A stretch of DNA of 12,593 nt from an uncultured Lachnospiraceae bacterium (lineage in GTDB: Bacteria; Bacillota; Clostridia; Lachnospirales; Lachnospiraceae), in NCBI GenBank assembly GCA_902782715.1, contig CACZOG010000071.1, positions 1 through 12,593 on the forward strand, written 5' to 3'. The notes under the pieces were generated by a model. The model saw only the letters and a program-made list of their open reading frames with translations. It was not told the DNA's origin and made no database searches. Position 1 is the first letter of the stretch; every line of letters starts with the position of its first letter. Of the stretch, positions 1 through 7,087 are shown one piece after another. The translations under genes and the position numbers were made by a program.

Positions 1-381
1 AAGGAAGCTACATATGAAGTTGCAGGCATGTCCGTTAAGGTTGCTGTTGCTTCAGGTCTTCAGAATGCAAGAGTTATCATGGATAAGATCCGCGCAGGAG
101 AAGCAGATTACACATTCGTTGAGATCATGGCTTGTCCCGGCGGCTGCGTAAACGGTGGTGGTCAGCCTCAGGTTCCCGCTTCTGTTCGCAACTTCACTGA
201 CATCAGAGCTGAGAGAGCTAAAGCTCTTTACAACTATGATGAGAATATGCCCAGAAGAAAATCTCATGAGAACGAGTCTGTTAAGAAGCTTTATGCTGAG
301 TTCTTCGGCGAGCCTAACAGCCACAAAGCTCATGAAGTTCTTCATACAACATATGTTCAGAGAAAGATTCATGAAATCTAA
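1..381 (+). CDS. [FeFe] hydrogenase, C-terminal fragment (5' end outside window)
   Basis: The frame is open from base 1 and ends at TAA 379-381, leaving the last 126 residues. The fragment contains MACPGGCVNGGGQP (residues 43-56 of the fragment), the L3 signature of [FeFe] hydrogenases. Its two cysteines (C45, C49) are the last two ligands holding the [4Fe-4S] part of the H-cluster, the second bridging to the di-iron site. The tail after it, ending HTTYVQRKIHEI, matches the small-subunit-like C-terminal segment of monomeric and HndD/HydA-type enzymes, which is normally the end of the protein. The enzyme reversibly makes H2 from protons in the cytoplasm, taking electrons from ferredoxin and/or NAD(P)H in fermenters. 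Subtype (single-subunit or electron-bifurcating) cannot be decided because the N-terminal Fe-S domains lie outside. An internal ATG at 28 is only a methionine within the domain, not the start. A strong terminator follows, so this is the last gene of its transcript. Confidence 0.93.
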   Translation, partial: KEATYEVAGMSVKVAVASGLQNARVIMDKIRAGEADYTFVEIMACPGGCVNGGGQPQVPASVRNFTDIRAERAKALYNYDENMPRRKSHENESVKKLYAEFFGEPNSHKAHEVLHTTYVQRKIHEI

Positions 382-411
382 TTTTTGCTTATAATTTTAT
401 AGGTAAATTAA

Positions 412-453
412 GCACTCGAAGTCCCTTTTTGGGGGCTTCGGGTGCACGTTTTT
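412..453 (+). terminator. Intrinsic terminator after the hydrogenase gene
   Basis: A long hairpin lies 30 bases after the hydrogenase stop. The 5' arm is GCACTCGAAGTCCC (412-425), the loop is a T5 run (426-430), and the 3' arm is GGGGGCTTCGGGTGC (431-445). The arms pair throughout with two G-U wobbles. After ACG comes a T5 run (449-453), giving the U-tract of a Rho-independent terminator. It separates the hydrogenase transcript from the lipoprotein-alaS unit. Confidence 0.88.
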
Positions 454-507
454 CTAAAGGTTACACAGGGTATAGTTTGTTTTCATTTATTGTTGGGGGA
501 CAGTTAT
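454..507 (+). promoter_or_regulatory. Leader of lipoprotein-alaS unit; weak promoter candidate and RBS
   Basis: Between the terminator and the ATG at 508 there is a -10-like TATAGT (471-476), but no convincing -35 box at 16-18 bp upstream, where the sequence is the T run of the terminator. The ribosome binding site is the G-rich stretch GGGGGA (495-500), about 7 bases before ATG 508. That spacing is the main reason for choosing 508 as the start. Transcription may start at a weak promoter here or come from terminator read-through. I see no T-box leader, which many Firmicutes place before tRNA-synthetase genes. Confidence 0.35.
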
Positions 508-1251
508 ATGAAAGACAGATACGTCTGTATTTTCATAGCTATTCTTTTACCTTTTATATTTGCCTGTGATTCGATTCCGGACAACATAGATGTAAATAAG
601 ATAGATGGCTTGAGTTCAAACGATATCGATAATTCATATGATGTTACAGTAGAAAGATCCGTCGATACGGCGGATTCTGATAATGTTGCGTCCGTAATCG
701 TAAAAGAATCATTTTTCGGAAACGATTTATCAGAACTTCAGTATGAAACAGTTGATAATTCTTTAGAGAATAATGGAAGCTCAGATGCCCCTGAAACAGA
801 CGTATTGATAAATGAAGCAGCATTTGAAGAACCGGAAGAAATGCTTGTTACAGGAATGGATGAACCGCCTCTTTCGGACATGGCGGAAGCTGTAAGTGAT
901 CATTACGATATTTCCTTAAATGATTTTGAGATAGTTGATGTTGTTCAGACGATGATCGTAGTCAAATCGGCGATCATCAGAAAAGGTCCGTCTTCTGATT
1001 TCGATATATTAGGCTCACTTGAAGTGGGTGATGTTATCGTTGTTACCGGAGAATGCGAAAACGGATGGTACAGATTTGAGATAAATTCCGAAGAGGGATT
1101 TGCAAATAAGAAGTTTTTTATTGATAAAGAAACATACGAATTAAGTCTTGAAGAAAAGCAGACCGTCGATGAAGAAACTGAAGGAGAAGAACCTGAAGCT
1201 TCACAGGACGGATTTGATGATAATATAAATATCCGAATTAACGAATATTAA
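508..1251 (+). CDS. SH3-domain lipoprotein, acidic, function unknown
   Basis: This 247-residue protein begins with a lipoprotein signal: MKDR, a hydrophobic stretch (residues 6-19), then IFAC with the lipidated cysteine at Cys20. The phenylalanine at lipobox position -2 is tolerated but not the commonest residue. Residues 21-145 are acidic, rich in Asp, Glu, Ser and Asn, and look disordered, as expected of a spacer crossing the cell wall. Residues 149-206 form a bacterial SH3 (SH3_3-type) domain with the pattern SAIIRKGPSSD ... GSLEVGDVIVV ... ENGWYRF ... EGFANKKF. Such domains usually bind peptidoglycan or other wall ligands. The C-terminal 40 residues are again acidic. It is therefore probably anchored on the outer face of the membrane. 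An in-frame GTG at 442 would give 22 extra residues, but it sits inside the terminator stem, lacks an RBS and would bury the signal peptide. The gene lies 15 nt before alaS. No enzyme domain is visible, so the role is unassigned. Confidence 0.8.
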   Translation: MKDRYVCIFIAILLPFIFACDSIPDNIDVNKIDGLSSNDIDNSYDVTVERSVDTADSDNVASVIVKESFFGNDLSELQYETVDNSLENNGSSDAPETDVLINEAAFEEPEEMLVTGMDEPPLSDMAEAVSDHYDISLNDFEIVDVVQTMIVVKSAIIRKGPSSDFDILGSLEVGDVIVVTGECENGWYRFEINSEEGFANKKFFIDKETYELSLEEKQTVDEETEGEEPEASQDGFDDNINIRINEY

Positions 1252-1256
1252 AGGAG
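1252..1256 (+). promoter_or_regulatory. Ribosome binding site of alaS, touching the upstream stop codon
   Basis: AGGAG lies 10 bases before the ATG at 1267, and its first A is one base past the TAA (1249-1251) of the lipoprotein gene. The closeness suggests one transcript, and ribosomes ending on the upstream gene may help open the alaS start. Confidence 0.6.
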
Positions 1257-1266
1257 CATAAAATCA

Positions 1267-3954
1267 ATGAGACAATTTACTTCAGATGAATTGAGAAACA
1301 CCTGGAAGGAATTCTACAAGGAGAGAGGCCATGTTGATGTAGGCGCTGTTTCCCTTGTATCCGACGGTTCCACCGGTGTTCTTTTTAATGTTGCGGGAAT
1401 GCAGCCCCTCATGCCTTATCTTTTAGGACAGAAGCATCCTCTCGGAACGAGACTCTGCAATGTTCAGGGCTGTGTTCGTACAAACGATATTGATTCCGTA
1501 GGAGATAAAAGCCACGTAACATTCTTTGAAATGATGGGAAGCTGGAGCCTTGGAGATTATTTCAAAGAAGAGAGATGCAAATGGAGTTATGAACTCTTAA
1601 CAGGTGTATTCGGTTTTGATGCGGATCATCTTGCTGCAACAGTATTTGCAGGTGATGAGAATGCACCCAGAGACGAAGAAGGCGCAGGTTACAGAATCGC
1701 TTCCGGTTTTAAGAAAGAAAACATTTATTATCTTCCCGCAGAAGACAACTGGTGGGGACTTGAATACGGACCCTGCGGACCTGACAGCGAAATGTTCTAC
1801 ATTGCAGACAAGCCCGACTGCGGACCCGATTGCGGACCCGGATGTTCATGCGGTAAATATACCGAACTTGGAAACGACGTTTTCATGCAGTATGAGAAGC
1901 ACAAAGACGGAAGCCTTACGCCTCTTAAGCAGAAGAACGTTGATACAGGCTGGGGACTTGAAAGAATCCTTGCATTCTTAAACGGTACAAAAGATGTTTA
2001 TCAGACAGATCTTTTTGCACCCATCATCGCATATATCGAAAAAGAATCAAATGTAAAATATGACAGCGACGAAAAACTTACAAAGTCAATGAGAATCCTT
2101 GCGGATCACACAAGAACAAGCGTTATGCTTATCGGTGATGCAGCAAAACTCGTTCCTTCAAATGCTGGTGCGGGATACGTTCTCCGTCGTCTTATCCGTC
2201 GTGCGGTAAGACATGCAAGAGCGCTCAATCTTAAGAAAGAAAACATCTTAAAGATCGCAACTCTTTACATTGATGATATTTACTGCAACAGCTATCCTTT
2301 GCTCGTTAAGAACAGAGAATTCATTCTTGACGAACTTACAAAGGAGATCGAAAGATTCGAAAGTACTCTCGAAAACGGTATGAAGGAATTCAAGAAGATC
2401 CTTGATACCAAGAAAGCAGAGGGTGTAAAAGCAATCGACGGAAAATCTGCATTCTATCTTTATGATACATTCGGATTCCCCATTGAGCTTACCGTGGAAC
2501 TTGCTGAAGAAGAAGGCTTAAGCGTCGATGAAGCAGGCTTTAAGGAAGCAATGGAAGAACAGAAGCAGAAAGCAAGAGATAATCAGAGCTTTTCCATTAA
2601 GAACGTATCAGCAGGCGTATTCGATTCTCTTGATGAGAGCATTACATCCGAATTCGTAGGATATGAATTATTAGAGTGCGGTGCAAAGATCCTTGCGATC
2701 GGAAACGAAAATGCACTCTGTGACAAGATCTCAGAGGGTGAAAAAGGAACGATCATTACTGACGTTACATGTATGTACGGAACCATGGGCGGTCAGGTGG
2801 GTGATAAAGGTGTTATTTCATCCGATAACGGTGAATTTGTTGTAGAAGAGACAATTCATTTACCCGGAAACAGGATCGGACATAACGGATATGTTAAGAA
2901 AGGTTCTTTAAGCACTTCGAGCGAGGTACTCGTAAGCGTTGCGAAAGAAAACAGACTCAGCACATGTATGAACCACTCAGCTACTCACCTTCTTCAGAAG
3001 GCATTAAAGACCGTTCTCGGAGATCATGTTGAGCAGAAGGGTTCACTTGTAACACCCGACAGACTTCGTTTTGACTTCTCACATTCACAGTCTATAAGTG
3101 CTGAAGACCTTGCAAAGGTTGAAGCTATCGTTAATAAGGAAATCGCTGCATCGCTTGATGTAAATACCGATGAAATGGGTATCGAAGAAGTTTCCAAGAC
3201 CGGTGCAATGGCACTCTTCGGAGAGAAATACGGAAGCGTTGTAAGAGTTGTCAGCATGGGCAAGGGTGAGAGCGGAAACGTTGAAGATGATTTCAAGGAA
3301 GCTTTCTCCGTAGAACTCTGCGGTGGTACTCATGTAAGCAATACTGCAGTTATCAAGCAGTTTAAGATCCTTTCAGAATCCGGCGTTGCTGCAGGTGTAA
3401 GAAGAATCGAAGCTTTGACCGGTGACGGAGTTATAAATTACTACAAAGAACTCGAAAGCATGTTAATTGAAGCTGCAGGAGCACTTAAGACACAGCCTAA
3501 CGATGTAGTTAACAAGATCAAACATCTCCAGAGCGAACTTAAGAGTGCTAATTCCGAGATTGAATCACTTAAATCAAAAGCGGCTAAGGAAGCTCTCGGC
3601 GACGTAATGGGCGGCGTTGAAGAGGTTAAGGGAATCAAGGTTCTTGCCAACAAGGTCGACAATGTTGATATGAACGGCTTAAGAGATCTGGGAGACTCCT
3701 TGAAAGAAAAACTCGGCGAAGGCGTTGTAGCTCTTATGTCAGCAGCAGACGGTAAAGTCAATATTGTTATCATGGCTACAGACGGTGCAGTTAAGGCAGG
3801 TGCTCACGCAGGTAACCTTATCAAAGCGGTTGCTCCCATCGTAGGCGGTGGCGGCGGCGGACGTCCCAACATGGCTCAGGCAGGCGGTAAGAATCCCGCA
3901 GGCATCGAAGATGCACTTAAAGCAGTAAAGACAGAACTTGAGAAAATGTTATAA
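1267..3954 (+). CDS. alaS: Alanine--tRNA ligase (AlaRS)
   Basis: This 895-residue cytoplasmic enzyme charges tRNA-Ala with alanine, using ATP, and edits mischarged Ser/Gly-tRNA-Ala. Its length matches the family (about 870-900). The class II catalytic core is at about residues 1-240, including FFEMMGSWSLGDYF (86-99) and a GPCGPDSEMFY motif (168-178). The tRNA-recognition region has GAGYVLRRLIRRAVRHAR (301-318). The editing domain has both zinc-ligand pairs: HSATH (His570, His574) and CGGTH (Cys685, His689). A coiled-coil (about 740-775) leads to the C-Ala domain with the glycine-rich GGGGGGRPNMAQAGG (860-874). Two oddities are seen. A four-cysteine cluster, C-x3-C-x3-C-x-C (Cys185, 189, 193, 195), follows the GPCGP motif and could bind zinc. 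The catalytic core also reads NVQGCVRTNDIDSVGDKSH (65-83), where common AlaRS has a CIRAGGKHNDLENVG-like wording. From memory, this resembles a divergent AlaRS subgroup in some Clostridia and Candidate Phyla Radiation bacteria. Function is nevertheless secure. Confidence 0.97.
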   Translation: MRQFTSDELRNTWKEFYKERGHVDVGAVSLVSDGSTGVLFNVAGMQPLMPYLLGQKHPLGTRLCNVQGCVRTNDIDSVGDKSHVTFFEMMGSWSLGDYFKEERCKWSYELLTGVFGFDADHLAATVFAGDENAPRDEEGAGYRIASGFKKENIYYLPAEDNWWGLEYGPCGPDSEMFYIADKPDCGPDCGPGCSCGKYTELGNDVFMQYEKHKDGSLTPLKQKNVDTGWGLERILAFLNGTKDVYQTDLFAPIIAYIEKESNVKYDSDEKLTKSMRILADHTRTSVMLIGDAAKLVPSNAGAGYVLRRLIRRAVRHARALNLKKENILKIATLYIDDIYCNSYPLLVKNREFILDELTKEIERFESTLENGMKEFKKILDTKKAEGVKAIDGKSAFYLYDTFGFPIELTVELAEEEGLSVDEAGFKEAMEEQKQKARDNQSFSIKNVSAGVFDSLDESITSEFVGYELLECGAKILAIGNENALCDKISEGEKGTIITDVTCMYGTMGGQVGDKGVISSDNGEFVVEETIHLPGNRIGHNGYVKKGSLSTSSEVLVSVAKENRLSTCMNHSATHLLQKALKTVLGDHVEQKGSLVTPDRLRFDFSHSQSISAEDLAKVEAIVNKEIAASLDVNTDEMGIEEVSKTGAMALFGEKYGSVVRVVSMGKGESGNVEDDFKEAFSVELCGGTHVSNTAVIKQFKILSESGVAAGVRRIEALTGDGVINYYKELESMLIEAAGALKTQPNDVVNKIKHLQSELKSANSEIESLKSKAAKEALGDVMGGVEEVKGIKVLANKVDNVDMNGLRDLGDSLKEKLGEGVVALMSAADGKVNIVIMATDGAVKAGAHAGNLIKAVAPIVGGGGGGRPNMAQAGGKNPAGIEDALKAVKTELEKML

Positions 3955-3965
3955 TTAATGATGAA

Positions 3966-3995
3966 CCCCGGCTGAGAGATTTCTTGCAGCCGGGG
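3966..3995 (+). terminator. Hairpin terminator after alaS (weak U-tract)
   Basis: A perfect 9-bp stem, CCCCGGCTG (3966-3974) with CAGCCGGGG (3987-3995) around a 12-base loop, starts 11 bases after the alaS stop. The following bases are ATTATTATA, so the U-tract is broken. The stem is G+C-rich and the placement is right for a terminator, but termination may be partial, leaving some read-through into maf. Confidence 0.68.
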
Positions 3996-4007
3996 ATTAT
4001 TATAAGG

Positions 4008-4028
4008 CAGGGAATAAAATGATCCCTG
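4008..4028 (+). repeat. Small inverted repeat upstream of maf
   Basis: CAGGGA (4008-4013) and TCCCTG (4023-4028) can form a 6-bp stem with a 9-base loop, followed by TTTG. It sits 12 bases after the alaS terminator and 41 bases before the maf start. It could be a second, weaker terminator stem, an operator half-site pair, or chance. No well-spaced promoter is obvious between here and maf. Confidence 0.35.
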
Positions 4029-4069
4029 TTTGAACATATTTACAAAAAAAGCAGAAACGGTAATTTGTT

Positions 4070-4654
4070 ATGACGATCATACTGGCATCTAAATCTCCGA
4101 GAAGAAAAGAACTTCTCGAGAACGCACAGGCAGAAATTATCATATGTCCTTCGGACGCTGAAGAGGATATCGAAGAGAAAGATCCCGCAGAACTTGTGAT
4201 GAAACTTTCTTCACTTAAGGCGGAATCAGTATTTGAACAGAACCCTGATATATTCAAGTCCTTAGAATCCGATAAAGCATTCATTCTGGGTGCTGATACT
4301 GTTGTTTATGCGGGCGGCAAGATCCTCGGAAAGCCTGCAGACAAGGACGAAGCAAGAGATATGATCAAACTTCTTTCGGGTTCGGTTCATTCCGTATTTA
4401 CGGGATTTACGATCCTTTTTGAAGACGGAAAGAAGATTACGGATCATGCAGAGACTAAAGTATTTGTATATCCGATGTCCGATGAAGAGATTGAGGATTA
4501 TATAAGTACCGACGAACCTTATGATAAGGCCGGGGCATATGGAATTCAGGGACTTTTCGGAAAGTTTGTAGAGAAGATCGAGGGAGATTACAACAATGTT
4601 GTCGGACTCCCCGTTTCAAAAATTCTTCACACTGTAAAGGAATATAATATATAA
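4070..4654 (+). CDS. maf: Maf family nucleoside triphosphate pyrophosphatase (dTTP/UTP type)
   Basis: This 194-residue cytoplasmic protein has the usual Maf length. The N-terminus ILASKSPRRKELL (4-16) is the Maf signature, with the nucleotide-binding SxSPRR at residues 7-12. GADTVV (74-79) holds the catalytic Asp76, GKP (87-89) holds a conserved lysine, and DEPYDKAGAYGIQG (148-161) is the substrate-recognition stretch. The YDKAGAYGIQG wording fits the YhdE/Maf branch, whose characterised members hydrolyse dTTP, UTP and modified pyrimidine nucleotides to the monophosphate and pyrophosphate. The YceF branch, which prefers m7GTP, usually has a different sequence there. The family is thought to clean non-canonical nucleotides from the pool and has been linked to septum and division arrest. 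The start ATG has only a weak RBS (ACGG, 4057-4060), so expression is likely low. The next gene starts 24 nt downstream on the same strand. Confidence 0.94.
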   Translation: MTIILASKSPRRKELLENAQAEIIICPSDAEEDIEEKDPAELVMKLSSLKAESVFEQNPDIFKSLESDKAFILGADTVVYAGGKILGKPADKDEARDMIKLLSGSVHSVFTGFTILFEDGKKITDHAETKVFVYPMSDEEIEDYISTDEPYDKAGAYGIQGLFGKFVEKIEGDYNNVVGLPVSKILHTVKEYNI

Positions 4655-4671
4655 TTATATTCGAACGGGGA
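4626..4671 (+). promoter_or_regulatory. Candidate promoter and RBS for the HTH gene, overlapping the end of maf
   Basis: TTCACA (4626-4631) and a perfect TATAAT (4650-4655) are separated by 18 bp, fitting a sigma-A-type promoter. Initiation would fall near 4662, leaving a leader of about 17 bases with the G-rich RBS CGGGGA (4666-4671) before ATG 4679. The -10 box overlaps the maf stop codon and lies in an AT-only inverted repeat (AATATAA 4641-4647 / TTATATT 4655-4661). AT-rich DNA yields such boxes by chance, so the gene may simply be co-transcribed with maf. Confidence 0.38.
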
Positions 4672-4678
4672 ATAGTGT

Positions 4679-5416
4679 ATGGGATTACAAGAGATAATTG
4701 ATGAAAGAAAAATAAGTAAATATAAATTATCCAAACAGTCGGGCGTACCGTATTCTACAATCTGCGATATCTGCACCGGCAAATCCGATATCCGCAAGAG
4801 TTCTGCAGAGACTGTTGCGAGAATTGCACATGTTCTCGAGATGGATTTCGCTGAACTTATCGGAGAGCTTGATTATCCCGAAGTTAAGAAGAAGGTATCG
4901 AAGAGATCAGAGGCTGTATCAGACAAATCGAAAGATAACAAAGATTCCCAAAAGCAAAAAGGATCAGTAAAAGATAATAAGAAAAAGAAATCAACAAAAG
5001 AACATGATCAAAAAGAATCTGCTAAAGCAGAAAAAGATGCAAAAGCTTCCGAGAATACTAAAAAAGCCGATATACAAGCTGATCCAAACAAAGAAATAAA
5101 CAAAAGATCAGATGAAAACACAGATAAATATGCAGAAAGAAGAGCGCAGGTAAATGCCGACGCTGCGAATGCATTTGCTCAAAAGAAGGAAGAAGCATAC
5201 AAAGCCTACTGCAATGATCTTGAGAACAAGAAGAATGAGATGGGCGAACTTGCCTTCCTTGTAGCATATCTTAAAAACAATGAAGTTGAGATCCTTTATA
5301 ATCTTAACAGAAAAAGAGAGAGTAAATATCTTCTTAAGATCGTAGACGAATTATGCGTTAAATATAATTTCCCTCTCTGCAAAGAATATGAAGAAATAAG
5401 AAAAGATGAGGATTAA
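4679..5416 (+). CDS. XRE-type helix-turn-helix protein with lysine-rich linker and C-terminal helical module
   Basis: This 245-residue protein has three parts. Residues 1-64 form an XRE/Cro-type helix-turn-helix: MGLQEIIDERKISKYKLSKQ, then SGVPYSTICDICTGKSDIRK, then a SAETVARIAHVLEMDFAELI helix. It should bind DNA, probably as a dimer. Residues 68-150 are low complexity, mostly Lys, Asp, Glu, Ser, Asn and Gln, with no predicted fold. Residues 155-242 look helical and end with FLVAYLKNNEVEILYNLNRK and a YLLKIVDELCVKYNFPLC segment followed by KEYEEIRK. From memory, similar LC-x-EY-x2-IR endings occur in small Lachnospiraceae proteins encoded next to or fused with such HTH domains, but I cannot name the family. 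The linker uses AAA lysine codons far more than neighbouring genes. The gene follows maf by 24 nt and ends one base from the opposing gene's stop. Likely a cytoplasmic transcription regulator or nucleoid-associated protein, with unknown target. Confidence 0.78.
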   Translation: MGLQEIIDERKISKYKLSKQSGVPYSTICDICTGKSDIRKSSAETVARIAHVLEMDFAELIGELDYPEVKKKVSKRSEAVSDKSKDNKDSQKQKGSVKDNKKKKSTKEHDQKESAKAEKDAKASENTKKADIQADPNKEINKRSDENTDKYAERRAQVNADAANAFAQKKEEAYKAYCNDLENKKNEMGELAFLVAYLKNNEVEILYNLNRKRESKYLLKIVDELCVKYNFPLCKEYEEIRKDED

Positions 5417-5417
5417 C

Positions 5418-7085
5418 CTACAGGAAGCATTCTAAGAAGTCTGCAAGACCGTCCTCGTTATTGTCTCTGAAAGTTATATAATCGGAGACTGCCTTAAGTT
5501 TTGCATTTCCGTTTAAGAGGCAGACACTCTTGCCTGCAGCTTCGCAAAGTGAGATATCGTTTTCCTCATCAGCGAATGCATAAGAATACTTTTCTTTGAT
5601 GCCCGAGATATTAAGAATTTCCTTAAGGGCATTTCCTTTTCCCGATTCCCTGGGAATCACTTCAAGGAAAATATCACATGAGAATATACACTGAACACTG
5701 TCCCCGAGTACTTCGAGGACTTTTTTCTGTACCTCGGGAAGTACCGAAGGGTTCGAGAAATTCATTATAAGGAACTTGTACGGATTAGGTTCCTCATCAA
5801 CTACATTTTCTACTTTTCTTGCGGGAAGAGATACATAATTGGAATAATACTTAACTTCCTCGGTCTCTTTCTCCGTAAGGATCTCATAATCGGAATATGT
5901 ATGGAAATGACAGCCGAATTCTTTGGCAATCTTCTTAACGGTTTCAGAATCCTCAACTTTAAGACATGCTCTGTGAACGATCTCGGATTTCCTGTAATCG
6001 TAAACAACACCGCCGTTAAATGCGGCGATATAATCCGTGATCTCCTGTAAAGAGAGTCTTTCGATGATCTTTAAGGCGGATGCGAGAGGGCGTCCCGTAT
6101 TGATTATGAATTTATGGCCTTTTTCACATGCTTTAAAGAGCAGTGCTCTGGTGATGGGAGAGATTTCTTTTTCGTCATTTAAAAGAGTTCCGTCCAGATC
6201 AAAGAACAATGCACATCTGGCTGCATGATTGGTTACAAAGCCTTTTAAATACTCTTTTTTTAAAGATACAAGAAGCTTTGAAGGTATGTAGAGGTTTCCC
6301 CTTCCGCAGCCCAATGAGAGATTGGGCTTATTGCTTCCGTGGAAGTCGGAACCGCCTGTAATCAAGAGTTTATATTTGTTTGCAAGTTTTCTTATAAGCT
6401 TCTCATCCGAGTCAAGATATGTGGAATAGAGTGTTTCGATTCCTTTTAATCCTGCTTTTTTAAGTTCGGATACAAGTTTTTCAAGGTCGCTGTCCGAATA
6501 TTTGTAAAGAATCGGATGTGCTAAAACGGGTATGCCGCCGCACGAGAGAATAAGCGATACCGCTTCGGTCGGAGTTATTTTTTCTCTGGGAATAAACCCG
6601 GGACAGTCATCGCCTATATATGTCTCGAAGGCCTCATCCATGTTTTTGATATAGCCTTTCTGGATCATGTATTTTGCATAGTGTGCACGCGTGATGACGC
6701 TGTTTGGGAACATGGAAACAAACTCGTCATAGTTTATCTCTATGCCGAGTTCGTTTAATTTTGCACACATTTTTTTGTTTCTTAAATCTCTGGAATTTCT
6801 GAATTCGGTGACTTTGCTGTCGAATCCGTTAGCACGGGGATTGATGTAGTATCCGAGAATATGTATGTCTTTGCCGTTATATTCGGTTGAAAACTCTATT
6901 CCCGGTACAACTTCTATATCCTTTCCCTTCGAAGCCTCAATGGCCTCATCTATGCCCTCGGTTGTGTCATGATCCGTAAGCGCAAATGCTTCGAGATTGG
7001 ATCTGACCGCAAGTTCCACCAATTGAGAGGGAGAAAGAGTTCCGTCCGAGAAATTTGAATGAACGTGTAAGTCGATGGCTTTCAT
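5418..7085 (-). CDS. PHP domain phosphoesterase fused to Cof-type HAD hydrolase
   Basis: This 555-residue protein joins two complete enzyme domains. Residues 1-285 are a PHP domain of the TrpH/YciV (RNase AM) type, with its metal ligands visible: DLHVHSNFSDGT (His7, His9, Asp14), LTDHDT (36-41), PGIEFS (Glu64), IHILGY (His75), VLAHP (His190) and GSDFHG (Asp247, His249). Characterised relatives remove phosphate from 3',5'-bisphosphonucleotides such as pAp and trim short RNA from the 5' end. Residues 291-555 are a HAD hydrolase of the Cof/IIB group. They carry FFDLDGT (Asp296, Asp298), NTGRP (Thr330), SGKGNAL (Lys483) and AFADEENDIS (Asp506, Asp510), where the usual GD is AD. Cof enzymes dephosphorylate sugar phosphates, FMN, PLP or nucleotides. 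Both active sites look intact, so it may be a two-step phosphatase, but no substrate can be named. The start lies 2 nt after the ABC-F stop with only a weak RBS, suggesting coupled translation. Confidence 0.9.
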   Translation of the reverse strand: MKAIDLHVHSNFSDGTLSPSQLVELAVRSNLEAFALTDHDTTEGIDEAIEASKGKDIEVVPGIEFSTEYNGKDIHILGYYINPRANGFDSKVTEFRNSRDLRNKKMCAKLNELGIEINYDEFVSMFPNSVITRAHYAKYMIQKGYIKNMDEAFETYIGDDCPGFIPREKITPTEAVSLILSCGGIPVLAHPILYKYSDSDLEKLVSELKKAGLKGIETLYSTYLDSDEKLIRKLANKYKLLITGGSDFHGSNKPNLSLGCGRGNLYIPSKLLVSLKKEYLKGFVTNHAARCALFFDLDGTLLNDEKEISPITRALLFKACEKGHKFIINTGRPLASALKIIERLSLQEITDYIAAFNGGVVYDYRKSEIVHRACLKVEDSETVKKIAKEFGCHFHTYSDYEILTEKETEEVKYYSNYVSLPARKVENVVDEEPNPYKFLIMNFSNPSVLPEVQKKVLEVLGDSVQCIFSCDIFLEVIPRESGKGNALKEILNISGIKEKYSYAFADEENDISLCEAAGKSVCLLNGNAKLKAVSDYITFRDNNEDGLADFLECFL

Positions 7086-7087
7086 CT

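Noticed and set aside
442..507. Upstream GTG start that would lengthen the lipoprotein by 22 residues
   Set aside because: The GTG lies within the terminator stem, has no RBS and would put a non-signal segment ahead of a clear lipoprotein signal peptide. ATG 508 has a G-rich RBS.
382..507. T-box or other riboswitch upstream of the alaS unit
   Set aside because: Only 126 bases are available, and they are explained by a terminator hairpin. No T-box specifier structure or conserved T-box sequence is seen.
4679..5416. Toxin-antitoxin or phage repressor module
   Set aside because: The HTH could suggest this, but no adjacent toxin-like gene, integrase or phage gene is present. Its neighbours are maf and an opposing phosphatase operon.
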